Positions 38,793-47,767 of a stretch of 64,000 bases of DNA are shown here, piece by piece (position 1 is the first letter of the stretch; each line of letters begins with the position of its first letter). The notes under the pieces are model-generated. The model had not been told where the DNA came from. It did no database searches and worked only from the letters and a program-made list of their open reading frames with translations. The DNA is from Polymorphobacter megasporae (lineage in GTDB: Bacteria > Pseudomonadota > Alphaproteobacteria > Sphingomonadales > Sphingomonadaceae), in the NCBI RefSeq assembly GCF_018982885.2, contig NZ_CP081848.1, forward strand, positions 1,302,001-1,366,000. Direction: 5' to 3'. A program made the translations under genes and the position numbers.

Positions 38793-38915
38793 GGTCGCGC
38801 GCATTATTGCGCCAAATCGCACGTTGGATCGTTTTACAGCCACAACGGTTGTCATCGTTACGGCTGACGGTGTTTTCCAACCGCGCCGGCGGGCAAATGG
38901 GCAAGGGAGCGATCG

Positions 38916-39686
38916 ATGGTAAGGAAAATGGGCAGCCGAACTGCGGTCCTGGCATTCGTGGCGGCAATCGGCATCGCGGGCTGTCAGAGCAAATCTCCGC
39001 CACCAGCGGTCGCTCCCGCGCCGCCGCCGGCCCCGGCGCCCGTGGCGGCGCCCCCGGCACCCGCGCCGATATCGCTGACCCGCAAACAGCGAATCGCCAA
39101 TGCGCTGATCGCGCTTAACAACGGGCAGGTCGCTGCGGCTCGCGTCGGGATCGTCGATATGTTGGCGCAAACCCCGGGTGATCCGGTCGCGAGCGATCTG
39201 CTGCGCCAGATCGACACCGATCCCAAGGTGCTGTTGGGCGAGCGAAGCTTCGCCTACGAAATTCATCGGCACGAGACTTTGTCGATGATCGCCCACCGGT
39301 TTCTGGGCAATTCCAACCGCTTCTGGGCACTCGCCCGTTACAATAATATCGCCGTGCCATCGAGCGCCGGGGCGGGACAGGTCATCCAGGTTCCTGGAAC
39401 TGCTCCGGTCAGGGCAGCGCCGCGCGTCGTCAAGCCAGCGCCGTCCGACTCGGCGTCGGCACCCGCGATAGCGACTCCTGAGCGTGGACCTGGCGGGTCG
39501 CCGACGGCCGCCGATATCGCATCGGCAAACCGTCTGCGCGGCGCGGGTCTCGACGAGATGGCACGGGGGTCGATCGACAAGGCGGTCGGCCTGCTCGAAC
39601 GCGCGTCAGCCCTTAATCCGCAGGATGGCGCTATTCAGGGTGACCTCGCCCGAGCGCGGAAGATCCAGGCGACCCTGCGTCACTGA
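38916..39686 (+). CDS. LysM/TPR-type lipoprotein next to the T6SS kinase
   Basis: 256 residues; ATG at 38916 has GGGAG 6 bases upstream. Lipobox IAGC (Cys23), then a Pro/Ala-rich linker (about 25-55), a helical pair (60-100), a LysM-like domain (YEIHRHETLSMIAHRFLG, about 112-160), a second Pro/Ser linker, and a C-terminal TPR-like helical pair. It is likely anchored in the outer membrane and touches peptidoglycan. It converges with the kinase gene, with seven bases between the stops. It might serve the T6SS, whose usual lipoprotein TssJ is absent here, but this is only positional inference. Confidence 0.8.
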   Translation: MVRKMGSRTAVLAFVAAIGIAGCQSKSPPPAVAPAPPPAPAPVAAPPAPAPISLTRKQRIANALIALNNGQVAAARVGIVDMLAQTPGDPVASDLLRQIDTDPKVLLGERSFAYEIHRHETLSMIAHRFLGNSNRFWALARYNNIAVPSSAGAGQVIQVPGTAPVRAAPRVVKPAPSDSASAPAIATPERGPGGSPTAADIASANRLRGAGLDEMARGSIDKAVGLLERASALNPQDGAIQGDLARARKIQATLRH

Positions 39687-39693
39687 TCGGCAC

Positions 39694-41787
39694 CTAGCGC
39701 CGCGCAGGACCGATCAACGTGTCCTGATTGTCATCGTCATCGTCGTCGAAGTCCGGCGATGACGGTGGCTCAGGTGCTTTGACCACCGTCGTCGTCGGCT
39801 TGGCGTTCGGGGCCAGACCGATTTGCGTCCGGTCCGCAGCCTCATCCCACAAAGACGCGTCGTCGGCCGTGGATTCAGGCTGTGGCTCGGGCTCAGGTTC
39901 TGGAGCCGGCGGAGGAGCGGGCTCGGCAATCGGGGCAGACTCCGGCAGCGGAGGCACGATCTCCTCCACCAGCGCCTCGGGAGCGGCGTGCGGCTCGGCC
40001 GGCTCGGGAGAAATGGCCTCGACTGGCGTAACTGCCGGCTCGATCGGCAGTTCTTCGGGCTCGGGTGAAGTCGGTGCCACCGCTGCGACCGCGACGGCAG
40101 GTGCGATTGCGGCTGGCGGACTGACCGTGGCCGCCGGTGCGCTGACCGGCGTGTCGAGCGCGAGATGCTCGACCGATTCGATCCGTTCCTGCAGCGCGTT
40201 GGCAGCGAGGTTGAAGCTGTCGAACAATTCGCCGAATTCGTCGCGCCGTGTGTGCGAAATGCGGAAGTCGAGATTGCCGCCCGCGACCTCGAGCAGCGCC
40301 GCTTTTGTCCGGCGGAGTGGGACGGCCAGCGCGCGCGCGCCGAAATAGCTGGTCAGCGCCACGCCCCCGACGGTGGTCAGCCCGAGAAAGGCGAGGAGGA
40401 CCTGCGCCAGCCGGGCGGCAGCTTCGAGACTGGCCTTGCTGACCTCGACGTCGACTTGCCCGAAGCTGCGTCCGGCATACGTGATCGGGCGAACAAAGCG
40501 GAACACGCCGGGGCCGCCTGCGACATCCTGCGACAGGACCGTCAGTCCCTCCCGTCGCGAAATGACCTCGCCGGAGTGCGGCGCGGAATACGGCTTGCCC
40601 GCCATCGCTGCGTCGCTCGACGCGTGGACGATGCCATCGGCGCCGACGACGACGATGCGCCGGATCGTCGGGTCGTCGCTGGCGCTGCGGACGAAGGCCT
40701 CGACCGCGAGCCAGTCCTGCTGCGCCCCCGGCAGCGTCGCATTCTCGACCGCCCGGAGAGCGGCATTGCTCGCGACAAACGACGAAATCGCGTCGCCCGA
40801 CGCCAGTGCGACATTCTCCATCGCGGCATATTGGCGCGTCAGCACAGTCCAGATCGCGGCGCCAAGCAGCAGCGCGGTGATGACCGCAAGCATCACCGGC
40901 AGGCGGACCTGAATCGGCAGATAGGCGTGCCGCGCCCCGGCCTCGGCCCCAACTGCGGTCAGCGCGGCGAGTTCCTTGCGCATCGCCTCGGCAAGCTGCC
41001 GCCCATCGGCAAAGCGCATTCCGGGCTGCTTCGACAACAGCTTGGAGACGATGAACTGGAGCCCGCCGGGGGTCGACGGTGCGATCGTCGCCAGCGCATC
41101 GGGGTCGCCCTGGACGATCTGGATCGCCAGCGTTGCCGAGCTGCCGCCCTGGAAGGCGCGCCGTCCGGACAGCATTTCGTACAGCACCGTGCCGACCGAA
41201 AACAGGTCGCTGCGGCCGTCGATCGCGCCGCCGAGCGCCTGTTCGGGGCTCATGTACCGGGGGGTGCCGAGCACCTGACCCGCCTGCGTTCGGACGCTTT
41301 CGGCTTCGAACAGCATATCGCCGACGCGGGCGATGCCGAAATCGAGCAGTTTGACCGAGTGGCCGTCGGGCGCGACGATGATGTTCGACGGCTTGATGTC
41401 GCGGTGGACGACGCGCTGCGAGTGGGCGAAGGCGAGGGCGTCGGCGAGCTGGATGCCAATACGCAGCGTCGTGATCGGGTCGAGTGCGCCGTCTTGCAGA
41501 ACCTGGTCGAGCGGGCGGCCCTCAAGCAGTTCCATCACGATGTACGGCGTGCCATCGGCTTCGCCGACGTCGTAGATCGTGACAATATTGGGGTGGCTCA
41601 GCGCGCCGGCGGCCTTCGCCTCGCGCAGGAAGCGGTCGGCATATTGCCGGTCGCGCAGGAATTCCGCCTTGAGCAGCTTGACCGCAAGCGGCCGTGCGAT
41701 TTGGGGATCGAACGCGCGATAGACGTCGGCCATCGCGCCTTCGCCGATCCGACCTTCGATTCGGTAGCGACCAACGATTTCAAGCAC
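39694..41787 (-). CDS. ppkA: T6SS-associated Ser/Thr protein kinase (PpkA-like)
   Basis: 697 residues from GTG at 41787 (GGGG 8 bases upstream); an ATG at 41856 would add 23 residues but lacks a ribosome site. Kinase domain: IGEGAMADVY, Lys37, HRDIKPSN (Asp130), DFG (149-151) and a GTPRYMSPEQ activation segment. One membrane helix near residues 290-310, a periplasmic domain, a second helix near 475-495, then a HAMP-like segment (RRTKAALLEVAGGNLDF), then a long Pro/Glu/Ala-rich tail. The tail ends with DRTQIG (Thr654) and DTLIG (Thr690). Such kinases turn on T6SS through FHA proteins. The gene is divergent from tssA. Confidence 0.93.
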   Translation of the reverse strand: MLEIVGRYRIEGRIGEGAMADVYRAFDPQIARPLAVKLLKAEFLRDRQYADRFLREAKAAGALSHPNIVTIYDVGEADGTPYIVMELLEGRPLDQVLQDGALDPITTLRIGIQLADALAFAHSQRVVHRDIKPSNIIVAPDGHSVKLLDFGIARVGDMLFEAESVRTQAGQVLGTPRYMSPEQALGGAIDGRSDLFSVGTVLYEMLSGRRAFQGGSSATLAIQIVQGDPDALATIAPSTPGGLQFIVSKLLSKQPGMRFADGRQLAEAMRKELAALTAVGAEAGARHAYLPIQVRLPVMLAVITALLLGAAIWTVLTRQYAAMENVALASGDAISSFVASNAALRAVENATLPGAQQDWLAVEAFVRSASDDPTIRRIVVVGADGIVHASSDAAMAGKPYSAPHSGEVISRREGLTVLSQDVAGGPGVFRFVRPITYAGRSFGQVDVEVSKASLEAAARLAQVLLAFLGLTTVGGVALTSYFGARALAVPLRRTKAALLEVAGGNLDFRISHTRRDEFGELFDSFNLAANALQERIESVEHLALDTPVSAPAATVSPPAAIAPAVAVAAVAPTSPEPEELPIEPAVTPVEAISPEPAEPHAAPEALVEEIVPPLPESAPIAEPAPPPAPEPEPEPQPESTADDASLWDEAADRTQIGLAPNAKPTTTVVKAPEPPSSPDFDDDDDDNQDTLIGPARR

Positions 41788-41880
41788 GATGAACGCCCCT
41801 GTCAGACGTGCTGTTGCGCGCCTTGCACGGGCTTTTAGGACAGAATAGTAAGGCATCGCAATGGTGTCGGGGAAACATTG
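41788..41880. promoter_or_regulatory. Divergent promoter region between the kinase and tssA
   Basis: This 93-base gap must drive both the kinase gene and the tss operon. On the plus strand a weak pair, TTGCAC (41823-41828) and TAGTAA (41846-41851), is 17 bases apart. I see no clear RpoN site and no obvious operator palindrome. Confidence 0.3.
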
Positions 41881-43005
41881 GTGATCGACCGGATCGAGAC
41901 CGACACGCTGCTCGTACCATTCGCCGTCTCGCCCGCCGGCGACAGCGTGCGTGAGGGCGGACCCGGATCCGACCTTTATCTTCGCATTAAGGATGAGCGC
42001 GCTACGGCTCGAATCGCCGAGCGCGAGGCGAGCAACGCCGAAAGCGACAGCGATCCGCTCCGTGCCGGGCTGATTCACTGGTCGAACCTCGCCGACGGCG
42101 CGACGACCCTGCTCACCGAACATACCAAGGACCTCGAAGTCGCGGCGTGGCTGACCGAGGCGTTGCTGCGCACCGGCGGCGTCGCGGGTCTCGGCGACGG
42201 CTTCGTTCTCCTTGACGGTTTGATCACGGCGTTCTGGGACGACGGCCTGTGGCCGGCGGCCGATGAAGACGGTGACGAAACCCGGCTTGGCGCACTGTTC
42301 GGGCTGTTCGGCCGCGGCGGCACGGGCACGTTGCTCCAGCCGCTCAAACTTGTCCCGCTATCGGATCGCGGCGGTGTCGCGGTGACCTTGTGGTCGGCGG
42401 AAGTCGCGTTCGCCCCGCCGACGTCGCGCAGCCCTGACGAGGACGTGCAGGCGCTCGCCGATAAGCGGCGGACCGAATTGCTCGATGCGGTGACGAACGG
42501 AATTGCGCGGTCGCCGCGGCCGTTCCTGCTCGCGCTGCGCCACGATCTCGATCGCGCGGCGACCGCGCTCGAGCAGTTGATGCAGACCATCGACCGGGTG
42601 AGCACTGTCGGCCGCTTCGGCTCACAGATCGGCGAGCCGCTCGCGACGGCGATCAAGCTGCTCGACGATAATGCCGGGAATGTCTTCGCCACAACGTCGA
42701 TCGAGACGGCGGCCGCGTCGCCGGTCGGCGAACCCGCTGCCGCAGGCACGACCGCGCCGCCCAGCAGCAATTCGCCGCTGTCGCGCGACGGTGCGCTCAA
42801 CCAGATCCTAACGCTGGCGGATCACTTCGAACGCAGCGAACCGCAGTCGCCGATCGGGCTGTCGCTGCGTGAAGTTGTCCGTCGCGCACGCATGCCGCTG
42901 GAAGATCTGCTTTCGGAATTGCTTCCTGATCCGGGCATGCGCACACTTTTTTTGCAACGGGCAGGTATTCGATCGGCAACTTCAGACGTTGAGCAGATGG
43001 AATGA
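41881..43005 (+). CDS. tssA: T6SS protein TssA (ImpA N-terminal domain)
   Basis: 374 residues from GTG at 41881 (GGGGA 7 bases upstream; a TTG three bases earlier is less likely). The N-terminal ImpA_N domain (about 10-130) shows DSVREGGPGSDLYLRIKDER and FWDDGLWPAADEDG. The C-terminal part (about 300-374) is short (ILTLADHFERSEPQSPIGL, then DLLSELLPDPGMRTLFLQ). TssA caps the growing sheath and helps prime it from the baseplate. It is first in the tss operon; tssB begins 15 bases downstream. Confidence 0.94.
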   Translation: MIDRIETDTLLVPFAVSPAGDSVREGGPGSDLYLRIKDERATARIAEREASNAESDSDPLRAGLIHWSNLADGATTLLTEHTKDLEVAAWLTEALLRTGGVAGLGDGFVLLDGLITAFWDDGLWPAADEDGDETRLGALFGLFGRGGTGTLLQPLKLVPLSDRGGVAVTLWSAEVAFAPPTSRSPDEDVQALADKRRTELLDAVTNGIARSPRPFLLALRHDLDRAATALEQLMQTIDRVSTVGRFGSQIGEPLATAIKLLDDNAGNVFATTSIETAAASPVGEPAAAGTTAPPSSNSPLSRDGALNQILTLADHFERSEPQSPIGLSLREVVRRARMPLEDLLSELLPDPGMRTLFLQRAGIRSATSDVEQME

Positions 43006-43020
43006 TTTTCGGAGGGCACC

Positions 43021-43548
43021 ATGGATAGCGTTCACGACAAGCTGAAGAAGGTTCGCAAGCCGCGCGTTCACATCACGTATGACGTCGAGACCGAGGGCGC
43101 GGTCGAGGTCAAGGAACTGCCGTTCGTCGTCGGCGTGATGGGCGATTTCTCGGGCGATCCGACCGAGCCGCTGGCTCCGTTGAAGGATCGCAAGTTCATC
43201 CAGATCGACCGCGACAATTTTGATCAGGTGCTCCGCCGGATGGCGCCGGGCCTCCAGTACCGGGTTGAAAACACCCTCGCTGCCGACGGGTCGGAGATGG
43301 TGGTCAATCTGAAGTTCGAGTCGATCGAAGACTTCGAGCCGGGCCGGGTCATCGAGCAGGTCAAGCCGCTCAAGCATCTGCTCGAGACGCGCAACAAGTT
43401 GCGTGACCTGATGACCAAGGCGGATGGTTCGGAACAACTGGAAAATCTGCTCGAATCGATCCTCAAGGACCAGTCGAACCTTGACCGATTGAAGCGTGAG
43501 CTTGATCCTTCTGCCGAGACGCCGACCACCCCAAGCAAGGAGGCTTGA
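43021..43548 (+). CDS. tssB: T6SS contractile sheath small subunit TssB
   Basis: 175 residues; GGAGG 5 bases before the ATG. Conserved TssB parts: [20 protein letters not shown] near the N-terminus and [34 protein letters not shown], and the C-terminal helix around [17 protein letters not shown]. It forms the sheath around the Hcp tube together with TssC. Three bases separate it from tssC. Confidence 0.97.
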   Translation: MDSVHDKLKKVRKPRVHITYDVETEGAVEVKELPFVVGVMGDFSGDPTEPLAPLKDRKFIQIDRDNFDQVLRRMAPGLQYRVENTLAADGSEMVVNLKFESIEDFEPGRVIEQVKPLKHLLETRNKLRDLMTKADGSEQLENLLESILKDQSNLDRLKRELDPSAETPTTPSKEA

Positions 43549-43551
43549 GCC

Positions 43552-45039
43552 ATGGCTAGCCGGTATCAGGCCGACCCGCGGGCAAATACTGTCCAGGAGG
43601 GGGCGAGCGTCCTCGACCAGGTCATCGGTGCGACCAAGCAAACCGAGGCATCCGAAGTCACGGAGCTTCTTCGCGCGCTGACGGATGAGGCGACGGCGGG
43701 AACGGTGACGTTCTCGAAGAACCTCATGGTCACGATGCGCGACGCGATCGCGAAGCTCGACCAGATGATGTCGAAGCAGCTCGCCGAGGTGATGCATCAC
43801 GAGAAGTTCAAGGCGCTCGAAGGGTCGTGGCGCGGGATCCATTACCTCGTCCAGAACAGTTTGACCGGACGCGACCTCAAGATTCGCGTGATTAATGCCT
43901 CGAAGCGTGATCTTGCACGCGACCTGTCGAAGGCGGTCGAGTTCGACCAGTCGACGCTGTTCAAGAAGATCTATGAGAACGAGTTCGGCACGCCCGGCGG
44001 CGAACCGTACAGCGTGCTCGTCGGCGACTATTACTTCGGCAACGGGCAGGAAGACATCGAGCTGCTGCGCAACCTGTCGGGCGTCGCGGCGGGTGCGTTC
44101 GCTCCGTTCGTGTCGGCGGCTGCGCCGAGCATGTTCGGCTTCGACAGCTTCGAGGAATTGTCCCAGCCGCGCGATCTTTCAGATAAGTTCCAGGCGACCG
44201 AGTTCAGCAAGTGGCGCAACTTCCGCGACACCGAGGACAGCCGCTTCGTCACGCTGACGATGCCGCGCGTGCTCGCGCGCCAGCCGTATGGCGAGACGAC
44301 GAAGGCGGTCGACGAGTTCGGTTATGAGGAGGCACCGTTCGATGCGAACGGCGCGCCCAAGCCGATGAAGCACGGCGACTATTGCTGGATGAACGCGGCG
44401 TATGCGCTCGCCCAGCGGATGACCAATGCCTATTCGGAGTCGGGCTGGACCACCGCGATCCGTGGCGCCGAGGGCGGCGGTAAGGTGTCGAACCTGCCGA
44501 CTCACCTGTTTCAGTCGGACGACGGCGATATGTCGGAACAGTGCCCGACCGAGATCGCGATCACCTCGCGGCGCGAGAAGGAGTTGAGCGATCTCGGCTT
44601 CCTGCCGCTGTCGCACTACAAAAACACCGACTACGCGGTGTTCTTCGGTGCGCAGACGACGCAGCGGCCGAAGAAGTTCGATCGTCCCGAAGCCACTGAG
44701 AACGCAGCGATTTCGGCGCGCTTGCCGTACATCATGGCGACGTCGCGGTTCGCGCATTATCTGAAGGTCATGGCGCGCGACAAGATCGGCTCGTTCATGG
44801 AAGTCGAGGACGTGTCGATCTGGCTCAACCGCTGGATCCTCAACTATGTCAACGCTGCCGAGGGCGGGGGTCAGGAAATCCGCGCCAAGTTCCCACTGCG
44901 CGAAGCCCGCGTCGAGGTAACGGCGGTGCCGGGGTCGCCGGGGAGCTACAACGCCGTCGCCTATCTCCGTCCGTGGTTGCAGATGGAGGAATTGACGGCG
45001 TCGCTCCGGCTCGTCGCGCGCATCCCGAAGAAGGCGTAG
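43552..45039 (+). CDS. tssC: T6SS contractile sheath large subunit TssC
   Basis: 495 residues, the usual length. Conserved blocks: [54 protein letters not shown], and the closing [17 protein letters not shown] with [21 protein letters not shown]. It forms the outer sheath with TssB. A second TssC-like gene follows 26 bases downstream. Confidence 0.97.
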   Translation: MASRYQADPRANTVQEGASVLDQVIGATKQTEASEVTELLRALTDEATAGTVTFSKNLMVTMRDAIAKLDQMMSKQLAEVMHHEKFKALEGSWRGIHYLVQNSLTGRDLKIRVINASKRDLARDLSKAVEFDQSTLFKKIYENEFGTPGGEPYSVLVGDYYFGNGQEDIELLRNLSGVAAGAFAPFVSAAAPSMFGFDSFEELSQPRDLSDKFQATEFSKWRNFRDTEDSRFVTLTMPRVLARQPYGETTKAVDEFGYEEAPFDANGAPKPMKHGDYCWMNAAYALAQRMTNAYSESGWTTAIRGAEGGGKVSNLPTHLFQSDDGDMSEQCPTEIAITSRREKELSDLGFLPLSHYKNTDYAVFFGAQTTQRPKKFDRPEATENAAISARLPYIMATSRFAHYLKVMARDKIGSFMEVEDVSIWLNRWILNYVNAAEGGGQEIRAKFPLREARVEVTAVPGSPGSYNAVAYLRPWLQMEELTASLRLVARIPKKA

Positions 45040-45065
45040 CGCCGGAAAGATCGAGGGAAAGACCC

Positions 45066-46553
45066 GTGCTCGCCGCGAGCCAAGCCGATCCGGTCGCGGC
45101 GGAGCCTTTCGATCTCGATTTCGTCACGCGCCTCGGGCGTGGCGCGATCGCGAGCGAGGCGATCGCTGACTTCGTCGCGGCGACGCCTGGCGACGCGATC
45201 GCGCTGTGGTTCGGCGAGGACGCCCCGGTGTCGGCGCGGTTGTTGCAGCTCCGGCTCGACCGCGCCATCGCGGCGATCGATGCGGCACTGTCCGCAGCGG
45301 TCGTCGCACTGATCGGCCACCCGCGGTTCCGCGCGCTCGAATCGGCGTGGCGCGGCGTCGCGTGGCTGACGCAAAGCCTGATGCCCGACAACATGACCCA
45401 GTTGCGCCTGCTCGATGTGCGCTGGCACGAACTGGCACGCGACCTCGAGCGGGCACCGGAGTTCGATCGCAGCGCGCTGTTCCTCAAGGTTTATGAGGAT
45501 GAATTCGGGACGCCCGGCGGGACGCCATACTCGCTGCTGATCTCGCTCCACGAAGTCCGCCATCGTCCGGCAGCGGGGCATCCGGTCGACGACATCGCCA
45601 CCCTCCGCCACCTGTCGACAGTTGCCGCCGCGGCATTCGCGCCGATCATCCTCAACGCGGCCCCGGCGTTGTTCGCCGCTGACACCCACGCCGACCTCGA
45701 CCTGCGGCGCTCGGTATCAGCGCTGTTCCGCCAGCTCGAATACGGCCGCCTCCAGGCGCTGCAGCGTCACCCCGACACGCGCTTCCTCGGCCTCGTCGCG
45801 CCGCGCATCATCGTGCGCGCGCCGTGGGAGCGGGCGAGTCTGCCCGACCTCGCCTTCCGCTACACCGGCAACGACCGGGCGCTGACGGCGGGCGGTTCGC
45901 TGGCGGTCGCGCATGTCGCGATGCGCGCGTTCAACGACCATCGCTGGCCAGCGTCGATCACCGGCACGGTTCGCGACGAATTCGGCGGTGGCTTGATCAC
46001 CGGACTTCCAGAAATGTCGTTCGACACCGACCGGCGCGGCGTCGCGATCCAGCCGCCGATCGAGGTCAATGTGTCGGACACGATCGACCGCGAGCTCAAC
46101 GACGCAGGGATTATCGCCATCCGTTGCGTCCGCGATACGCCGTGGCTCGCGGTGTATAGCCTGCCCTCGATGCACCGGTCGGAGGCGGTCTATCACCTCG
46201 AAGCCGCCCGCGCGAACGACCGGCTGAGCAGTATGCTCAGCTACATGCTCTGCGTTGCCCGCTTCGCCCATTATATCAAGGTGATCGGCCGCGACATGAT
46301 CGGCTCGATGCAATCCGCGAGCGAGGTCGAGGCGCGGCTCCAGCGCTGGCTCAATACCTATACGACCACTGGCGACCGGCTCAGCGCCGAGATGCAGGCG
46401 CGCTACCCGCTCGAGGAAGCGCGCATCCGCGTCGTCGACGCGCCCGAGCGCCCCGGTGCGCTTGAATGCTCGGTCTGGCTGCGCCCGCACTTCCAGATCG
46501 ACCAAGCGGTGTCGGAATTTCACCTTGTCACCGTCGTGGCCCAGCCCGGATAA
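45066..46553 (+). CDS. Second TssC-like sheath protein (ImpD type)
   Basis: 495 residues from GTG at 45066, preceded by GAGGGAAAG. It aligns end to end with TssC: ALESAWRGVAWLTQSL, FLKVYEDEFGTPGGTPYSLL, LSYMLCVARFAHYIKVIGRDMIGS and the closing EEARIRVVDAPERPGALE. The first 80 residues, where TssC interlocks with TssB, differ strongly from TssC. Some imp-type clusters carry such a paired copy (ImpC and ImpD). Its exact role is unclear; only one TssB is present. Confidence 0.92.
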   Translation: MLAASQADPVAAEPFDLDFVTRLGRGAIASEAIADFVAATPGDAIALWFGEDAPVSARLLQLRLDRAIAAIDAALSAAVVALIGHPRFRALESAWRGVAWLTQSLMPDNMTQLRLLDVRWHELARDLERAPEFDRSALFLKVYEDEFGTPGGTPYSLLISLHEVRHRPAAGHPVDDIATLRHLSTVAAAAFAPIILNAAPALFAADTHADLDLRRSVSALFRQLEYGRLQALQRHPDTRFLGLVAPRIIVRAPWERASLPDLAFRYTGNDRALTAGGSLAVAHVAMRAFNDHRWPASITGTVRDEFGGGLITGLPEMSFDTDRRGVAIQPPIEVNVSDTIDRELNDAGIIAIRCVRDTPWLAVYSLPSMHRSEAVYHLEAARANDRLSSMLSYMLCVARFAHYIKVIGRDMIGSMQSASEVEARLQRWLNTYTTTGDRLSAEMQARYPLEEARIRVVDAPERPGALECSVWLRPHFQIDQAVSEFHLVTVVAQPG

Positions 46554-46565
46554 GAAAGAACAGCG

Positions 46566-47327
46566 ATGAGCATCAGTGACAGCCTTCGCGACGGCGATCT
46601 CGACGCGGCGCGTGCCGCCTCGATCGAAGCCGTCCGCGCCAATCCGGCGAGCGCGCGCGATCGCCTCGCGCTCGCCGAAGTGCTGATCGCGCTTGGCGAC
46701 CTCGAACGCGCCGACACCCACCTCGACGCGGCACAGAACCTCGACACGAGCTTTGCCCTTGTCGTCGCGCTCGGGCGCCAGCTGATCCGCGCGGCGACGT
46801 GGCGGAACGAGACGTTCACCGCCGGCCGCCCGCCCGAACTCGTCACCGCGCGGACGCCGGCCGTCGATGCCGCGCTAGCGGCCATCCTCGCGGCGCGCAG
46901 CGGGGGAGAACCGGCGGTCGAGAGCGAAGAGCCGACGACCACCGGGACAATCGACGACCGGCCGTTCTCCGGGTGGCGCGATGGCGACGACCGCACCGCC
47001 GGCGTTCTTGAAGTGCTGACCTCGACAGGCAATTATGTCTGGGTGCCGTTCGAGCATGTTCGCGGTCTCCGCTGGCTGGCGGTCGAGCGGCTGCGCGATA
47101 CGATCTGGCGGCCCGCCGAACTCGAAGTCGCCGATGGTCCAACCGGCGTCGTCTACCTGCCCGTGATCTACCACGCCGGGTCCGAGCAGACGCCGCAGCA
47201 GAAGCTCGGTCGCGAGACCGACTGGCTCGATGGCGCGATTGTTTGCGGCCTCGGGCTGCGGACGTGGCTGATCGGCGACGAGGCGGTCAGCCCCGGCGAC
47301 TTTGCCCAGTTGACGGTCACGGCGTGA
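46566..47327 (+). CDS. tagJ: T6SS accessory protein TagJ (ImpE)
   Basis: 253 residues. The N-terminal half is a TPR-like helical region (SLRDGDLDAARAASIEAVRA, LAEVLIALGDLERADTHL). The C-terminal half has the ImpE beta domain (WVPFEHVRGLRWLAVERLRD, WRPAELEVADGPTGVVYLPV). TagJ binds the TssB sheath protein in other systems. Its stop overlaps the tssE start. Confidence 0.95.
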   Translation: MSISDSLRDGDLDAARAASIEAVRANPASARDRLALAEVLIALGDLERADTHLDAAQNLDTSFALVVALGRQLIRAATWRNETFTAGRPPELVTARTPAVDAALAAILAARSGGEPAVESEEPTTTGTIDDRPFSGWRDGDDRTAGVLEVLTSTGNYVWVPFEHVRGLRWLAVERLRDTIWRPAELEVADGPTGVVYLPVIYHAGSEQTPQQKLGRETDWLDGAIVCGLGLRTWLIGDEAVSPGDFAQLTVTA

Positions 47328-47755
47328 GCGGCGGATCGGTCCTCGACCGGCTCTCGGAGGTGGTTCCGGGCCGCGCCGTCACGGCGCAGCGCGAGGGCAT
47401 CCGCCGCGATATCGAGGCGCTGCTCAACACCCGCCGCCGCATGCTGACGAGCCCCGCCGAACTCGACGAACTCGAAGGCTCGCTGCTCGATTACGGCCTC
47501 GATGATTTCACCCACGAATCGCAAATGTCCGAAGGGTTTCGCGACGAATTCGTCGAGAGCGTCGAGCGCCTCGTCCGTCGCTTTGAGCCGCGGCTGACGC
47601 GTTTCGCGGTGACGATCGTGCCCGATCAGGATCAGCTCGACCGGACGCTGCGCTTCCGCATCACCGGGCTGGTGACGCTTAGCGGCGTGGCGCAAGAGAT
47701 GCAGTTCGACAGCCATGTCGACCCAGTGCGCGGCCATTTCGTGGTCAGGCCCTAG
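47324..47755 (+). CDS. tssE: T6SS baseplate protein TssE (gp25-like)
   Basis: 143 residues from GTG at 47324, overlapping the tagJ stop (GTGA). gp25-like features: RRDIEALLNTRRRMLTSPAE, then EGSLLDYGLDDFTHES, and the C-terminal EPRLTRFAVTIVPDQDQLD. It links baseplate and sheath. The frame is open upstream, but that part reads across tagJ. Confidence 0.94.
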   Translation: MSGGSVLDRLSEVVPGRAVTAQREGIRRDIEALLNTRRRMLTSPAELDELEGSLLDYGLDDFTHESQMSEGFRDEFVESVERLVRRFEPRLTRFAVTIVPDQDQLDRTLRFRITGLVTLSGVAQEMQFDSHVDPVRGHFVVRP

Positions 47756-47767
47756 CCGGAGTCCGCG

